From: Flavobacteriaceae bacterium
GTDB lineage: Bacteria; Bacteroidota; Bacteroidia; Flavobacteriales; Flavobacteriaceae
NCBI GenBank assembly: GCA_021648755.1
Contig: JAKISG010000001.1
Coordinates: 62,001-126,000 of the forward strand
Reading direction: 5' to 3'
DNA length: 64,000 bases
The notes beneath the pieces were generated by a model. The model saw nothing but the letters and a program-made list of their open reading frames with translations. It had not been told where the DNA came from and searched no databases. The position numbers and the translations under genes are program-made. Below, in pieces: positions 9,472 through 17,868 of the stretch. Numbering within the stretch: the stretch's first letter is position 1; every line of letters starts with the position of its first letter.

Positions 9472-9485
9472 ATGACATTTGTCAT
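9472..9485 (-). promoter_or_regulatory. 14-bp palindrome, probable FNR/CRP-family activator site for the nar operon
   Basis: The sequence ATGACATTTGTCAT is a perfect inverted repeat (ATGACA, two bases, TGTCAT). Its centre lies about 40-42 bp upstream of the transcription start inferred from the -7 element, the classic class II position for CRP/FNR-family activators. The half-site resembles those of anaerobic or nitric-oxide-responsive members of this family, but the exact regulator cannot be named from sequence. Confidence 0.5.
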
Positions 9486-9579
9486 CTAAAGTTATTTATA
9501 TTGATTATAAATAGTAAATATTTTTTTGCATAAAATATTTTTAGTTCTATGTTTATAGGGTGTGATTTTGATTTACGAA

Positions 9580-9632
9580 TGCCATTTCGATAGAGTAAAC
9601 TTTAGAAAAAAGAACTTTTTATCGAAATGACA
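9580..9632. repeat. Intergenic inverted repeat of the TGTCATTTCGA type
   Basis: The left arm TGCCATTTCGAT (9580-9591) and right arm ATCGAAATGACA (9621-9632) pair at 11 of 12 positions around a 29-bp AT-rich spacer. It begins about 10 bp beyond the stop codon of the hydrolase gene and could fold as that gene's terminator. Arms of the form TGTCATTTCGA recur between genes of many flavobacteria as a dispersed repeat; that is from memory, since only this copy is in the window. Confidence 0.5.
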
Positions 9633-9640
9633 CCTGTGCT

Positions 9641-10297
9641 TTAACATATTTTTTTAAGTATAGTGCTAATATGTTTTGCTTTATTTAAAATCATAGCATG
9701 TGTACCTCCTTCAACAACAATACAGTTTTTTATATTTTTTATCGGAAAAACGGCATCATTATTACCATGAATATGGATTATATTAGGGTTTTTATTAGTT
9801 TGTTTCCAATGCAATAGGTTGTGAATTGCCCAGGATAAATATACTTTGTCACGCATAGCTAAGTATTTTTTATATAAATCTATACGTTTTTTTACAGTAT
9901 TACCAAAAGCGTACTTTGTAAATTTTTCAATATTTACAAGTGCATTTATAGGTGCTAGTTTATAAGTTTTTGTTTTACGTAGTGTTTTTAACCGTTTAGG
10001 AAACTCATTTTCATGTTTAATACTAGATATAATAATTACCTTCAATGGCTTGCAGTAACTACTCATTTCTTGTACTACAATACCCCCAAAGGAAACGCCA
10101 ACTAAAATAAAATTTGTGTGTTTAATATTTTCAGACATTCGTTTTGCGTAACTATTTAATGTTTCTGTTTTAGATTTGGGTATTAGCCATTCTAACAAAA
10201 TAATTTCAAAGTTTTCTGGCAGTTGTAAATATTCAAAAATACTGGAGCTAGCAGCTAGACCAGGTACAAAGTAAATAGTTGTTTTTTCTTTTTTCAA
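9641..10297 (-). CDS. Small alpha/beta-hydrolase, substrate unknown
   Basis: A 218-residue cytoplasmic protein with the alpha/beta-hydrolase fold. The pattern FVPGLAASSSIF gives the oxyanion-hole loop. The nucleophile elbow is GVSFGG with Ser69. Asp181 in HGNNDAVFP and His200 in EGGTHAMI complete the catalytic triad. No signal peptide is present. There is no ATG near the N-terminus: I chose the TTG at 10297 (residues MKKEKTTIYFVPG). The alternative is another TTG at 10330, which would add eleven residues; an in-frame stop just upstream excludes anything longer. It is divergent from the acyltransferase gene and shares a 130-bp control region with it. An esterase or thioesterase role is possible but cannot be chosen. 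Confidence 0.75.
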   Translation of the reverse strand: MKKEKTTIYFVPGLAASSSIFEYLQLPENFEIILLEWLIPKSKTETLNSYAKRMSENIKHTNFILVGVSFGGIVVQEMSSYCKPLKVIIISSIKHENEFPKRLKTLRKTKTYKLAPINALVNIEKFTKYAFGNTVKKRIDLYKKYLAMRDKVYLSWAIHNLLHWKQTNKNPNIIHIHGNNDAVFPIKNIKNCIVVEGGTHAMILNKAKHISTILKKIC

Positions 10298-10360
10298 AAG
10301 GGTTATTCTTTTTTTTACAAAAATAAACAAATCTTTAAATAATTATATCAAAATTTATGA

Positions 10361-10388
10361 AACAAAAATATTTTTGTTGGTATCTTTG
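10361..10388 (+). promoter_or_regulatory. Divergent control region: 18-bp palindrome plus -7 element
   Basis: The sequence AACAAAAATATTTTTGTT (10361-10378) is a perfect 18-bp palindrome. It is directly followed by TATCTTTG (10381-10388), a full match to the Bacteroidota -7 consensus, facing the acyltransferase gene at 10426. The palindrome covers the space between -33 and -7, where a repressor would block the polymerase, but with such AT-rich sequence chance is a real alternative. No TTG at the right spacing was found. Confidence 0.4.
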
Positions 10389-10425
10389 TTTTAAGATTAC
10401 ATATAATAATTTATAGTATTTTAAA

Positions 10426-10977
10426 ATGAAAAAACAAATAGGAAATCTAATATTTTTTTTATCAGGATGGAAATCGAGCAAAATTGATTTTAATATAGAT
10501 CGTTGTGTTGTGGTTGCTGCGCCTCATACTTCAAATTGGGATTTTTTATATGCCATGGCTGTATATTGGAGATACAATGTAAATGCTAAATTTTTTATTA
10601 AAGATAGCTACACTAAAGGTTTTATGGGTTATTTTTTTAAAAAACTAGGTGCAATTGGTGTAACTAAAGGTAAAAAGAATAATCTAGTAGATTTTGCAGT
10701 AAAATTATTTAATGAAAATGAAAAACTAGTGCTTTTAGTACCAGCAGAGGCAACTAGAAAAAGAGTGTCAAAATGGAAAAAAGGATTTTATATAATTGCT
10801 CAAATGGCAAAAGTACCAGTTGCTTTAGGCTATTTAGATTATGAAAAAAAGATTGCTGGGGTTGGTGATTTAATAGATTTAACTGATTCTTTTGAAGATG
10901 ATATGCAAAAAATTCAAGATTTTTATAAAGGTATTACGGCTAAATATCCCGAGAATTATAATAAACAGATTTATTAA
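10426..10977 (+). CDS. 1-acylglycerol-3-phosphate acyltransferase-like protein (PlsC family)
   Basis: A 183-residue protein of the PlsC acyltransferase superfamily, which transfers an acyl chain to lysophosphatidate or a similar acceptor at the inner face of the membrane. The catalytic motif H(x4)D is HTSNWD at residues 34-39. The phosphate-binding motif appears as VPAEATRKR at 105-113 instead of the usual PEGTR, and PVALGYLDY provides the later hydrophobic motif. It is shorter than classic PlsC (about 240 residues) and lacks an N-terminal membrane helix. Proteins of this short type are common in Bacteroidota, and their substrate may be ornithine lipids or another lipid. Its promoter is probably the -7 element at 10381. 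Confidence 0.8.
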   Translation: MKKQIGNLIFFLSGWKSSKIDFNIDRCVVVAAPHTSNWDFLYAMAVYWRYNVNAKFFIKDSYTKGFMGYFFKKLGAIGVTKGKKNNLVDFAVKLFNENEKLVLLVPAEATRKRVSKWKKGFYIIAQMAKVPVALGYLDYEKKIAGVGDLIDLTDSFEDDMQKIQDFYKGITAKYPENYNKQIY

Positions 10978-11162
10978 AAGACACTTACTAATGTGGGTTC
11001 TTTAAAAAAAATGCTCTATAACGCTATTAAAGCCATTGAGTTTTCCAAAATATTTACATTAAGTTTATAGAATGTTAACTATTTTGTTAAAAAGATTTTT
11101 TTTCAGAAAATAATTAAATACGACCTTTACGTATCTTTCAATTACTAATTTACATGTAAGTT

Positions 11163-12551
11163 ATGCAACAATTCCCTGATGACAGAAGTAATTTAGCATT
11201 GTCTAAATTTGAATCGATGCTTAAATTAAATAAAGTTTTTTTCTTTGATTCTGATGAATTTGAGAATATTGTCTATTTTTATTTAGATTCGGGTAAAATT
11301 AATTTGGCAAATAAAGCAGTAGAATTAGGTTTGAGTCAACACCCAACTTCCATACGATTAAAATTAATTAAAGTAGAATTATTAATTTTTGAAAATAAGT
11401 TAAAGGAAGCAGATAGGTTAATAAATACGTTAGAAAAACTAGATCCTAATTTTGATGAAATTTATATTCAAAAAGCCGCAATTTTATCTAAAAAAAACTT
11501 GCATAAAGAGGCCGTAAATGTATTAAAAATGGCATTAGACCTTACAGATGACTTGGCAGATATACACTCACTTATTGGTATGGAATACCTGTTTATTGAA
11601 AAATTTGATTTAGCTATGAAACATTTTAAAGCGTGTTTATATATAGATAATGAAGATTATACAGCACTCTACAATGTCATTTATTGTTTAGATATGAATG
11701 AAAATAATAAGGAAGCTATTGTTTTTTTAAATGATTTTATTGATGAAAACCCTTATTCTGAAGTTGCTTGGCATCAGTTAGGAAGACAGTATTTTTATTT
11801 TAAAAATTATAATGAAGCAATAAGAGCTTTTGATTATGCTATTTTAATTGATGCGCATTTTGTGGGCGCTTATTTTGAAAAGGCAAAAGTTTTAGAAGAG
11901 CAAAAAAAATATGAAGAAGCAATTTCAAATTATTTAATCACTTTAGAACTAGATGACCCAACTGCTTTTACCTGTTTACAAATAGCAAGTTGCTATGAGA
12001 AATTAGCTAATATGAAAAAAGCAATTCATTATTATCACAAAGCAATACAAGAAGACCCGATGTTAGAAATCGGTTGGGTAATGTTGACTAGAACATATAT
12101 AAGTATTGGTAATAATCAAAAGGCACTTTACTTTATTCAAAAAGCACTTGAGATAGACCCTGCATGTAAAGATTATTTAAATTTATTTGCTGAGGTTAAT
12201 ATTAAACTAAACCTATTTGAAGAGGCTGCAAAAGCATTTCAGGAATCTATTTTACTAGGCGAAGAAAACTTAGAAGTATTTTTAGCACTAGCCGATGTTT
12301 TACATTTTATAGGTGAATATCAAGATGCATTAGCAATAGTTAATGAAGCAAAAGAAAAATTTGGAAGTTTAACAGAAATTTGTTATCGTTTAAGTGGTAT
12401 CTATTTTTTATTGCGTAATGATAATGAAGGTTTATTTTATTTAGAAAATGCATTAAAACTTGATTTCGCATATTTTGAAACTATGAAAGTGATATTTCCC
12501 AATGTTTTTGAAAAGGAAATAGTAAAATGTCTAATTGCAAAATTTAGTTAA
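11163..12551 (+). CDS. Tetratricopeptide repeat protein
   Basis: A 462-residue protein made almost entirely of TPR helix pairs from about residue 30 to 430. Repeated patterns such as A-x2-YL--GK----A and YNEAIRAFDYAI, YEEAISNYLITL and MKKAIHYYHKAI show at least ten repeats with the usual 34-residue period. No signal peptide or membrane helix is seen, so it is probably cytoplasmic and acts as a protein-binding scaffold. The stop is 7 bp before the DUF368 gene, which suggests one operon; this TPR/DUF368 pairing is seen in other flavobacteria. The partner is not known. The 185-bp gap before it holds no other gene. Confidence 0.88.
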   Translation: MQQFPDDRSNLALSKFESMLKLNKVFFFDSDEFENIVYFYLDSGKINLANKAVELGLSQHPTSIRLKLIKVELLIFENKLKEADRLINTLEKLDPNFDEIYIQKAAILSKKNLHKEAVNVLKMALDLTDDLADIHSLIGMEYLFIEKFDLAMKHFKACLYIDNEDYTALYNVIYCLDMNENNKEAIVFLNDFIDENPYSEVAWHQLGRQYFYFKNYNEAIRAFDYAILIDAHFVGAYFEKAKVLEEQKKYEEAISNYLITLELDDPTAFTCLQIASCYEKLANMKKAIHYYHKAIQEDPMLEIGWVMLTRTYISIGNNQKALYFIQKALEIDPACKDYLNLFAEVNIKLNLFEEAAKAFQESILLGEENLEVFLALADVLHFIGEYQDALAIVNEAKEKFGSLTEICYRLSGIYFLLRNDNEGLFYLENALKLDFAYFETMKVIFPNVFEKEIVKCLIAKFS

Positions 12552-12558
12552 AGGTTTT

Positions 12559-13485
12559 ATGAAACGTACGTATAAAGATTATTTTATTATTAGCTTAAAA
12601 GGTTTGGCAATGGGTGCCGCAGATGTAGTACCAGGTGTTTCAGGAGGAACAATTGCTTTTATTTCAGGAATTTATAATGAACTTATTGAAAGTATAAATT
12701 TAATCAGTTTAAAAACACTTCGTATTTTAAGACAAGAGGGGTTTAAAGCAATGTTTAATTCCGTTAATGGTAGTTTTTTAGTAAGTTTATTGATAGGTAT
12801 TGTAATTAGTATAATGTCACTTGCTAAAGTATTTAAATATTTGTTAGAGAATAAACCTATTTTAGTTTGGTCTTTTTTTTTCGGATTAGTTTTGGCAAGT
12901 ATTTTATTTGTTAGTAAACAAATTAAAAAATGGAATTTTCTTACTTTTATTTCATTGATAATTGGAGCAGGAGTAGCATATTATATAACCATTGTTCCGC
13001 CAATAAGCGGTAATACTTCTTCTTGGTTTTTAATATTAGCTGGTGCTTTAGCAATTTGTGCAATGATTTTACCAGGAATTTCGGGTGCTTTTATTTTGTT
13101 ATTACTGGGTGCTTATGAACCTGCTTTAAAGGCACTTGATGATTTTGATATTAAAAAAATATTTTTATTAGCTTTGGGTGCTGTAATTGGTTTATTATCT
13201 TTTGCTAAAATATTAAAGTGGTTATTTGCTAAATACGAAAATCTAACTTTGGCAGTATTAACAGGTTTCATTATAGGTTCTTTAAGTAAAATATGGCCTT
13301 GGAAAGAAACTTTAACAACATTTACTAATTCGCATGGAGAAATAAAACCATTATTACAAAAAAGTATTTCGCCTTTTTCTTTTGAGGGTGATAATCAACT
13401 AATCATTGCAATTGTTTTAATGATAATTGGTTTTTCGGTATTATTAATACTAGAGAAGTTAGGCACTAAATCTCTAGAGATTTAA
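12559..13485 (+). CDS. DUF368 family membrane protein, probable undecaprenyl-phosphate flippase (PopT family)
   Basis: A 308-residue inner-membrane protein with about eight to nine helices. The family signature is near the N-terminus (GLAMGAADVVPGVSGGTIAF, residues 14-33), and a related inverted half appears later as AMILPGISGAFILLLLGAY. DUF368 proteins have recently been assigned to recycling of the lipid carrier undecaprenyl phosphate across the membrane in peptidoglycan and envelope polymer synthesis. I chose the ATG at 12559; a frame from a TTG at 12535 would overlap the TPR gene and add eight non-conserved residues. The gene is 7 bp downstream of the TPR gene. The function here is inferred from the family. 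Confidence 0.85.
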   Translation: MKRTYKDYFIISLKGLAMGAADVVPGVSGGTIAFISGIYNELIESINLISLKTLRILRQEGFKAMFNSVNGSFLVSLLIGIVISIMSLAKVFKYLLENKPILVWSFFFGLVLASILFVSKQIKKWNFLTFISLIIGAGVAYYITIVPPISGNTSSWFLILAGALAICAMILPGISGAFILLLLGAYEPALKALDDFDIKKIFLLALGAVIGLLSFAKILKWLFAKYENLTLAVLTGFIIGSLSKIWPWKETLTTFTNSHGEIKPLLQKSISPFSFEGDNQLIIAIVLMIIGFSVLLILEKLGTKSLEI

Positions 13486-13553
13486 TAAATTTTATGCTAG
13501 AATGAAATAGTAAAGACATGAATAAGTTATAAATTAATCTTATTTTTACGCTA

Positions 13554-14330
13554 ATGTTAGACTTTTTAGATTTCGGGTTTTTAGATGCACTAGATATTTT
13601 ACTAGTTGCTATATTATTATACTATGTGTATAAATTGGTAAAAGGTACAGTAGCTATAAATATATTTTTAGGTATTGCAATGATATTTTTAATTTGGAAA
13701 TTAACCGAAGCACTTAAAATGGAAATGTTAAGTGAAATTCTCGGAAAGTTTCTTGGCGGTGGTGTTTTATTATTATTAATAGTTTTTCAACAAGAAATAA
13801 GAAAGTTTTTATTGTTGTTAGGTTCTACTAATTTTGCTTCAAAAAAAGGGTTTTTAAAACAGATACCGTTTTTAAAATCAGAAGTAAATTTAGAGACTAA
13901 TGTAGATATTATTGTGAGTGCTTGCAAATCAATGAGTAAAGAAAAAACGGGTGCATTAATTGTAATTGCTAGAAATAATAGTTTAGAGGCTTTTAAACAA
14001 TCTGGCGATACTATGCATATTGAAGTTAACGTGCCTATTTTAAAAAGTATTTTCTATAAAAATAGTCCGTTACATGATGGTGCAATAACCATTGAAGATA
14101 ATATTATAACAGCAACTCGTGTAATTTTACCAGTTGCAAATGATATGAATATCCCAACTCATTTCGGATTAAGACACAGGGCAGCAATAGGCGTTTCTTT
14201 ACAAACAGATGCTTTAGTATTAGTTGTTTCTGAAGAGACTGGTAAAGTTTCGTATATTAAAAACGGTGAATTTATACTTTTTGATGATACAGATAAGTTG
14301 GTTGAATTAATTAAGGAAGACTTAGAATAA
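13554..14330 (+). CDS. cdaA: Diadenylate cyclase CdaA
   Basis: A 258-residue enzyme that makes cyclic di-AMP from two ATP. Three membrane helices lie in the first 90 residues, followed by the DAC catalytic domain. The two motifs that define the active site are intact: DGA at 175-177 (SPLHDGAITI) and RHR at 207-209 (FGLRHRAAIG). The usual TGAL pattern begins near residue 132. The start ATG at 13554 gives the family's standard length. It follows the DUF368 gene by 68 bp on the same strand and converges with the ABC exporter gene. c-di-AMP usually controls potassium and osmolyte transport and cell-wall homeostasis, which fits an envelope-related neighbour. Confidence 0.95.
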   Translation: MLDFLDFGFLDALDILLVAILLYYVYKLVKGTVAINIFLGIAMIFLIWKLTEALKMEMLSEILGKFLGGGVLLLLIVFQQEIRKFLLLLGSTNFASKKGFLKQIPFLKSEVNLETNVDIIVSACKSMSKEKTGALIVIARNNSLEAFKQSGDTMHIEVNVPILKSIFYKNSPLHDGAITIEDNIITATRVILPVANDMNIPTHFGLRHRAAIGVSLQTDALVLVVSEETGKVSYIKNGEFILFDDTDKLVELIKEDLE

Positions 14331-14363
14331 AAAGATTTTATAAAATAATTTTACTTAGTTTCT

Positions 14364-16157
14364 TTACTTATTTTTTGAGATATTTTCAAATTGCATTTCA
14401 TACAAATCACTATAAACATTTTTATTTTTTAAAAGTTCTTTGTGACTACCTTTTTCTGCAATTTTACCTTTTTCCATTACAATAATCATATCTGCATTTT
14501 TTATGGTTGCTAGACGGTGTGCAATAATTATAGAAGTTCTGTTTTTAGTAATTAGTTTGGTTGCTTTTTGGATTAATAATTCAGAAGGAGAGTCTATGGA
14601 AGAAGTTGCTTCATCTAAAATTAAAATCGATGGTTTACTAACATAAGCACGTAAAAAAGCAATTAATTGCCTTTGCCCAGAAGATAACATAATACCTCTC
14701 TCTTTAACGTTATATTGATAATTCTTTGGTAAACTCATAATAAAATCATGAATACCAATTTTTTTGGCAGCATCTTGCACTTCCGTTAAGGTAATTTTTG
14801 AATTGTTAAGTGTGATATTATTATAAATAGTATCTGAAAACAAAAATACATCTTGTAAAACAATAGCAATTTGTTTTCTTAAATTATTTAAATTATAGGA
14901 GTCAATAGTCGTATTATCAATAGTAATTTTACCAGAATCAATAGTGTAAAATCGATTTAATAAATTAATAATGGTAGATTTTCCTGCTCCAGTTGCACCT
15001 ACAATTGCAATTGTTTCTCCTTTTTTAACTTTAAAAGAAATCCCTTTTAATATTTCTTCTCCTTCAATATAGCTAAAATGAACATTATTAAATATAATAT
15101 TTCCGTTAAGTTTATTTAAATTTTGAGTTTTGCCTTGAAATTTTGGAATTAAATTTTGAGTTTCTAATTGGTTATTGTCAATTATTTTAAAGACTCGATC
15201 TGCAGCAACCATACCCATTTGTAAAGTATTAAATTTATCAGCAATTTGCCGTAATGGTCTAAATAACATTTGATTCATCATGATAAAACTAATGACTTCT
15301 CCTGCCGAGGTATCTCTTAAACTAAGTATTTCACTACCACCATACCAAACAACAAAACCTAATACTATTGACGGAACAACTTCAGCAATAGGAAAAAATA
15401 TGGAGTTATACCATACTGTTTTAATCCATGCTTTTTTATGTCGTTCATTAATATCCTTAAATCGATTGTATTCTATTTTTTCTCTGCTAAAAAGTTGTAA
15501 AATTTTCATGCCTGTAAGTCGTTCTTGTACAAAACTATTTAAGTTAGAAACTTCTGTTCTGACTTCCTGAAATGCAGATTTCATTGCTTTTTGGAAAACT
15601 CGAGTTGCATAAATAAGAATAGGTAAGGCAATAAATGTTATTAAGGCTAATTTCCAGTTAATAAATAGCATTACAATTGCAACCACAAGCATTTTTAGTA
15701 AGTCACTAATAATGATAAACAAGCCTTGCCCAAAGACACTTGCAATAGTTTCAATGTCTGACACAACTCTAGTAACTATTTTACCAACAGCAGTGTTGTT
15801 AAAATAATTCATTTTAAATTTGGTAATATGTTCAAAAAGTTGAATTCTAATGTCTTTTATGATATTTTGCCCTAAAAAGTTAGCAAAGTAAATAAAGAAA
15901 AATTGAAAAATGATTTCTAATACTAAAACACCAAACATTATTAAACTATAGATTAGCAGTTTGTCTGCAATTTTATGAGTAATGTATTGATCAATAATTT
16001 GTTTAAGTAGAATAGGTCTTACAATAGCAGATAAGGCCAAGAGAAAAACAGAGATAACAGAAATATAAAAAGCAACTTTATAGTTTTTAATATAAGTAAG
16101 TAGCCGTTTAAAGAGGTTTAAGTCAAATATTTTACCAGTTACTTTTTTTTCTGACAT
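14364..16157 (-). CDS. ABC exporter, fused membrane and ATPase domains
   Basis: A 597-residue half-transporter of the MsbA/multidrug type that should work as a homodimer. Six transmembrane helices occupy residues 20-310. The nucleotide-binding domain follows with Walker A GATGAGKS at 387-394, the Q-loop in VLQDVFLF, the signature LSSGQRQ from 491, Walker B ILILDEA at 511-517 and the switch His at 547 (AHR). All ATPase residues are therefore present. The substrate may be lipid or drug and cannot be decided. It reads toward cdaA; a small AT palindrome at 14335-14346 lies in the 33-bp convergent gap. The next gene upstream is truA, 86 bp away. Confidence 0.9.
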   Translation of the reverse strand: MSEKKVTGKIFDLNLFKRLLTYIKNYKVAFYISVISVFLLALSAIVRPILLKQIIDQYITHKIADKLLIYSLIMFGVLVLEIIFQFFFIYFANFLGQNIIKDIRIQLFEHITKFKMNYFNNTAVGKIVTRVVSDIETIASVFGQGLFIIISDLLKMLVVAIVMLFINWKLALITFIALPILIYATRVFQKAMKSAFQEVRTEVSNLNSFVQERLTGMKILQLFSREKIEYNRFKDINERHKKAWIKTVWYNSIFFPIAEVVPSIVLGFVVWYGGSEILSLRDTSAGEVISFIMMNQMLFRPLRQIADKFNTLQMGMVAADRVFKIIDNNQLETQNLIPKFQGKTQNLNKLNGNIIFNNVHFSYIEGEEILKGISFKVKKGETIAIVGATGAGKSTIINLLNRFYTIDSGKITIDNTTIDSYNLNNLRKQIAIVLQDVFLFSDTIYNNITLNNSKITLTEVQDAAKKIGIHDFIMSLPKNYQYNVKERGIMLSSGQRQLIAFLRAYVSKPSILILDEATSSIDSPSELLIQKATKLITKNRTSIIIAHRLATIKNADMIIVMEKGKIAEKGSHKELLKNKNVYSDLYEMQFENISKNK

Positions 16158-16243
16158 TGTTCTGTTTTAGGAACAAACGAAAGTAATAAATAAAACGAAT
16201 ATTTATAGTAAAAATATTTTTTTAGTTTTATCAAACAATAAAA

Positions 16244-17002
16244 CTAATAAACAATCTTAGTTAAAAACAAGCCTCTTGCAGGTGCAGAGATACCTGCTTT
16301 ACAGCGATCTTTACTTTCAATTATTTTAAGGAACTGTTCTTTGGTGATTTTACCAATACCAACCTCATATAATGTGCCAACAATTGCTCTTACCATATTT
16401 CTTAAAAAGCGATTTGCTGTAATATAAAATGTTAGTATATTATCATTTAAAATCCATTTTGCCTCTGTGATAGTACAATTATAAGTATGGACATCGGTTT
16501 TAGATTTAGAAAAACATTTAAAATTTGTATATTTTAATAGGAGCAAAGCAGCTTCATTCATTTTATGAATAACTAATTTTTGATTATAAATTTGCCAAGT
16601 TGTATCTAACAAAAACGGATTTCTACCCAAATAAATTTGATATTCATAACTTCGTTTTATTGCACTAAACCTTGCGTGTAAATCGTTTTTAACTTGAAAA
16701 ATAGACTTTATAACAATATTATCAGAAATAAGTGCATTTAATCTATTGGTAATTATTGTAGTATCGATTATCGACTCAAAATGAGCAAACATTTGTTTGG
16801 CATGAACGCCAGTATCTGTTCTACCAGCACCTACTATTACTATTTTTTCTTGCAATAATTTACTTAAAGCAATTTGAAGTTCTGCTTGTACAGAAATAGC
16901 ATTGGGTTGTACTTGCCAGCCGTGATAATTTTTTCCGTTATACGAAAGTTCTATGAAGTATCTATTTGGTTTTTGGACATTAATCATTAGTCTTTGGGGC
17001 AT
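16244..17002 (-). CDS. truA: tRNA pseudouridine(38-40) synthase TruA
   Basis: A 252-residue enzyme that converts uridines 38 to 40 in the tRNA anticodon stem to pseudouridine. The catalytic aspartate is Asp63 in GAGRTDTGVHA. The N-terminal pattern YNGKNYHGWQVQP and the C-terminal FLRNMVRAIVGTL are standard for TruA. Start: the ATG at 17002 is used, but an ATG at 16987 (MINVQKPNRYFIEL) is a good alternative because the first five codons resemble intergenic linker sequence. It is 51 bp downstream of rlmB on the same strand; the two form a small RNA-modification pair. Confidence 0.95.
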   Translation of the reverse strand: MPQRLMINVQKPNRYFIELSYNGKNYHGWQVQPNAISVQAELQIALSKLLQEKIVIVGAGRTDTGVHAKQMFAHFESIIDTTIITNRLNALISDNIVIKSIFQVKNDLHARFSAIKRSYEYQIYLGRNPFLLDTTWQIYNQKLVIHKMNEAALLLLKYTNFKCFSKSKTDVHTYNCTITEAKWILNDNILTFYITANRFLRNMVRAIVGTLYEVGIGKITKEQFLKIIESKDRCKAGISAPARGLFLTKIVY

Positions 17003-17053
17003 TAGTTTTTGGTCAAAGCGTTTTTTTTAAAACTACGATTAAACAAATTAAAA

Positions 17054-17791
17054 TTATAAGCGTTGCCGAATAACTTCATACAAGGCAATTCCGCAGGCAA
17101 CAGATACATTTAGTGATTCAATATCACCAAGTAAAGGTAATTTTGCTTTAACATCACTCATTTTTAATATTGATGGTGAGATTCCTCTTTGTTCAGAACC
17201 CATAATTAAAGCGGTAGGTTTTTTAAAATCTACTTTATAAATTAAATTAGTTACTTTTTCAGTTATCGAAACGATTTGAATGTTTGATGCTTGTAATATA
17301 AATAAAGCATCTTTAATATGTGTTACTTTACAAATAGGTATTTTAAATGCGGCACCTGCTGAAGTTTTTATAGCATCTGCATTCAATGGTGCATTGCCAT
17401 GATTTTGGATAATGATTCCGTTTACATTAGTGCATTCTGCAGTTCTAATAATTGCGCCAAAATTTCTTACATCACTAATCTGGTCTAATAAAAGAAATAG
17501 AGGTGTTTTTTTAGATGCTATTACTTCATCTACCAATTGTTCTAAAGCAGTAAACTTAATTTCAGAAATTTTGGCTACTGCACCTTGGTGGTTTTGAAAT
17601 TTAGATAGTTTATTTAACTTTTCGATTGGTACATAACTCGATGCTATTTTATTTTTTCTAATTATGCCATTAAGTTCATTCATTAAAGCGCCTTTTAAGT
17701 CTTTTTGTACATAGACTTTTTCTAATTCTTTATCAGAATTTATGGCTTCTATTATTGCTCTAATACCGAAAATGGTTTGGTTTTTTTGCAT
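17054..17791 (-). CDS. rlmB: 23S rRNA 2'-O-ribose methyltransferase RlmB (SpoU/TrmH family)
   Basis: A 245-residue SPOUT methyltransferase. The substrate-binding domain covers residues 1-75. The three SpoU motifs follow: NFGAIIRTAE at 110-119 with the catalytic Arg, MGSEQRG at 197-203, and LNVSVACGIALYE at 227-239, which forms the trefoil knot that binds S-adenosylmethionine. The N-terminus FGIRAIIEAI fits the family, and the expected target is the ribose of G2251 in 23S rRNA. The ATG at 17791 starts 24 bp from the terminator of the Sus cluster, so this gene is transcribed separately from it. Confidence 0.93.
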   Translation of the reverse strand: MQKNQTIFGIRAIIEAINSDKELEKVYVQKDLKGALMNELNGIIRKNKIASSYVPIEKLNKLSKFQNHQGAVAKISEIKFTALEQLVDEVIASKKTPLFLLLDQISDVRNFGAIIRTAECTNVNGIIIQNHGNAPLNADAIKTSAGAAFKIPICKVTHIKDALFILQASNIQIVSITEKVTNLIYKVDFKKPTALIMGSEQRGISPSILKMSDVKAKLPLLGDIESLNVSVACGIALYEVIRQRL

Positions 17792-17814
17792 TTGTCAAAG
17801 GTAGGGTTTTTTGT

Positions 17815-17845
17815 ATAAAAAAACCACCAACATCTGTTAGTGGTT
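17815..17845 (-). terminator. Intrinsic terminator of the SusC/SusD operon
   Basis: On the minus strand, AACCACTAACA (17845-17835) pairs with TGTTGGTGGTT (17832-17822) around a 2-base centre, with one G-U pair, and is followed by seven T. It begins 24 bp after the SusD stop at 17869. Confidence 0.8.
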
Positions 17846-17868
17846 ATATATTTTATTAAAAAATTATA

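Noticed and set aside
14335..14346. ATTTTATAAAAT palindrome as a terminator between cdaA and the ABC exporter
   Set aside because: The stem is only A-T pairs and too weak to call; reported only as a note in the exporter entry.
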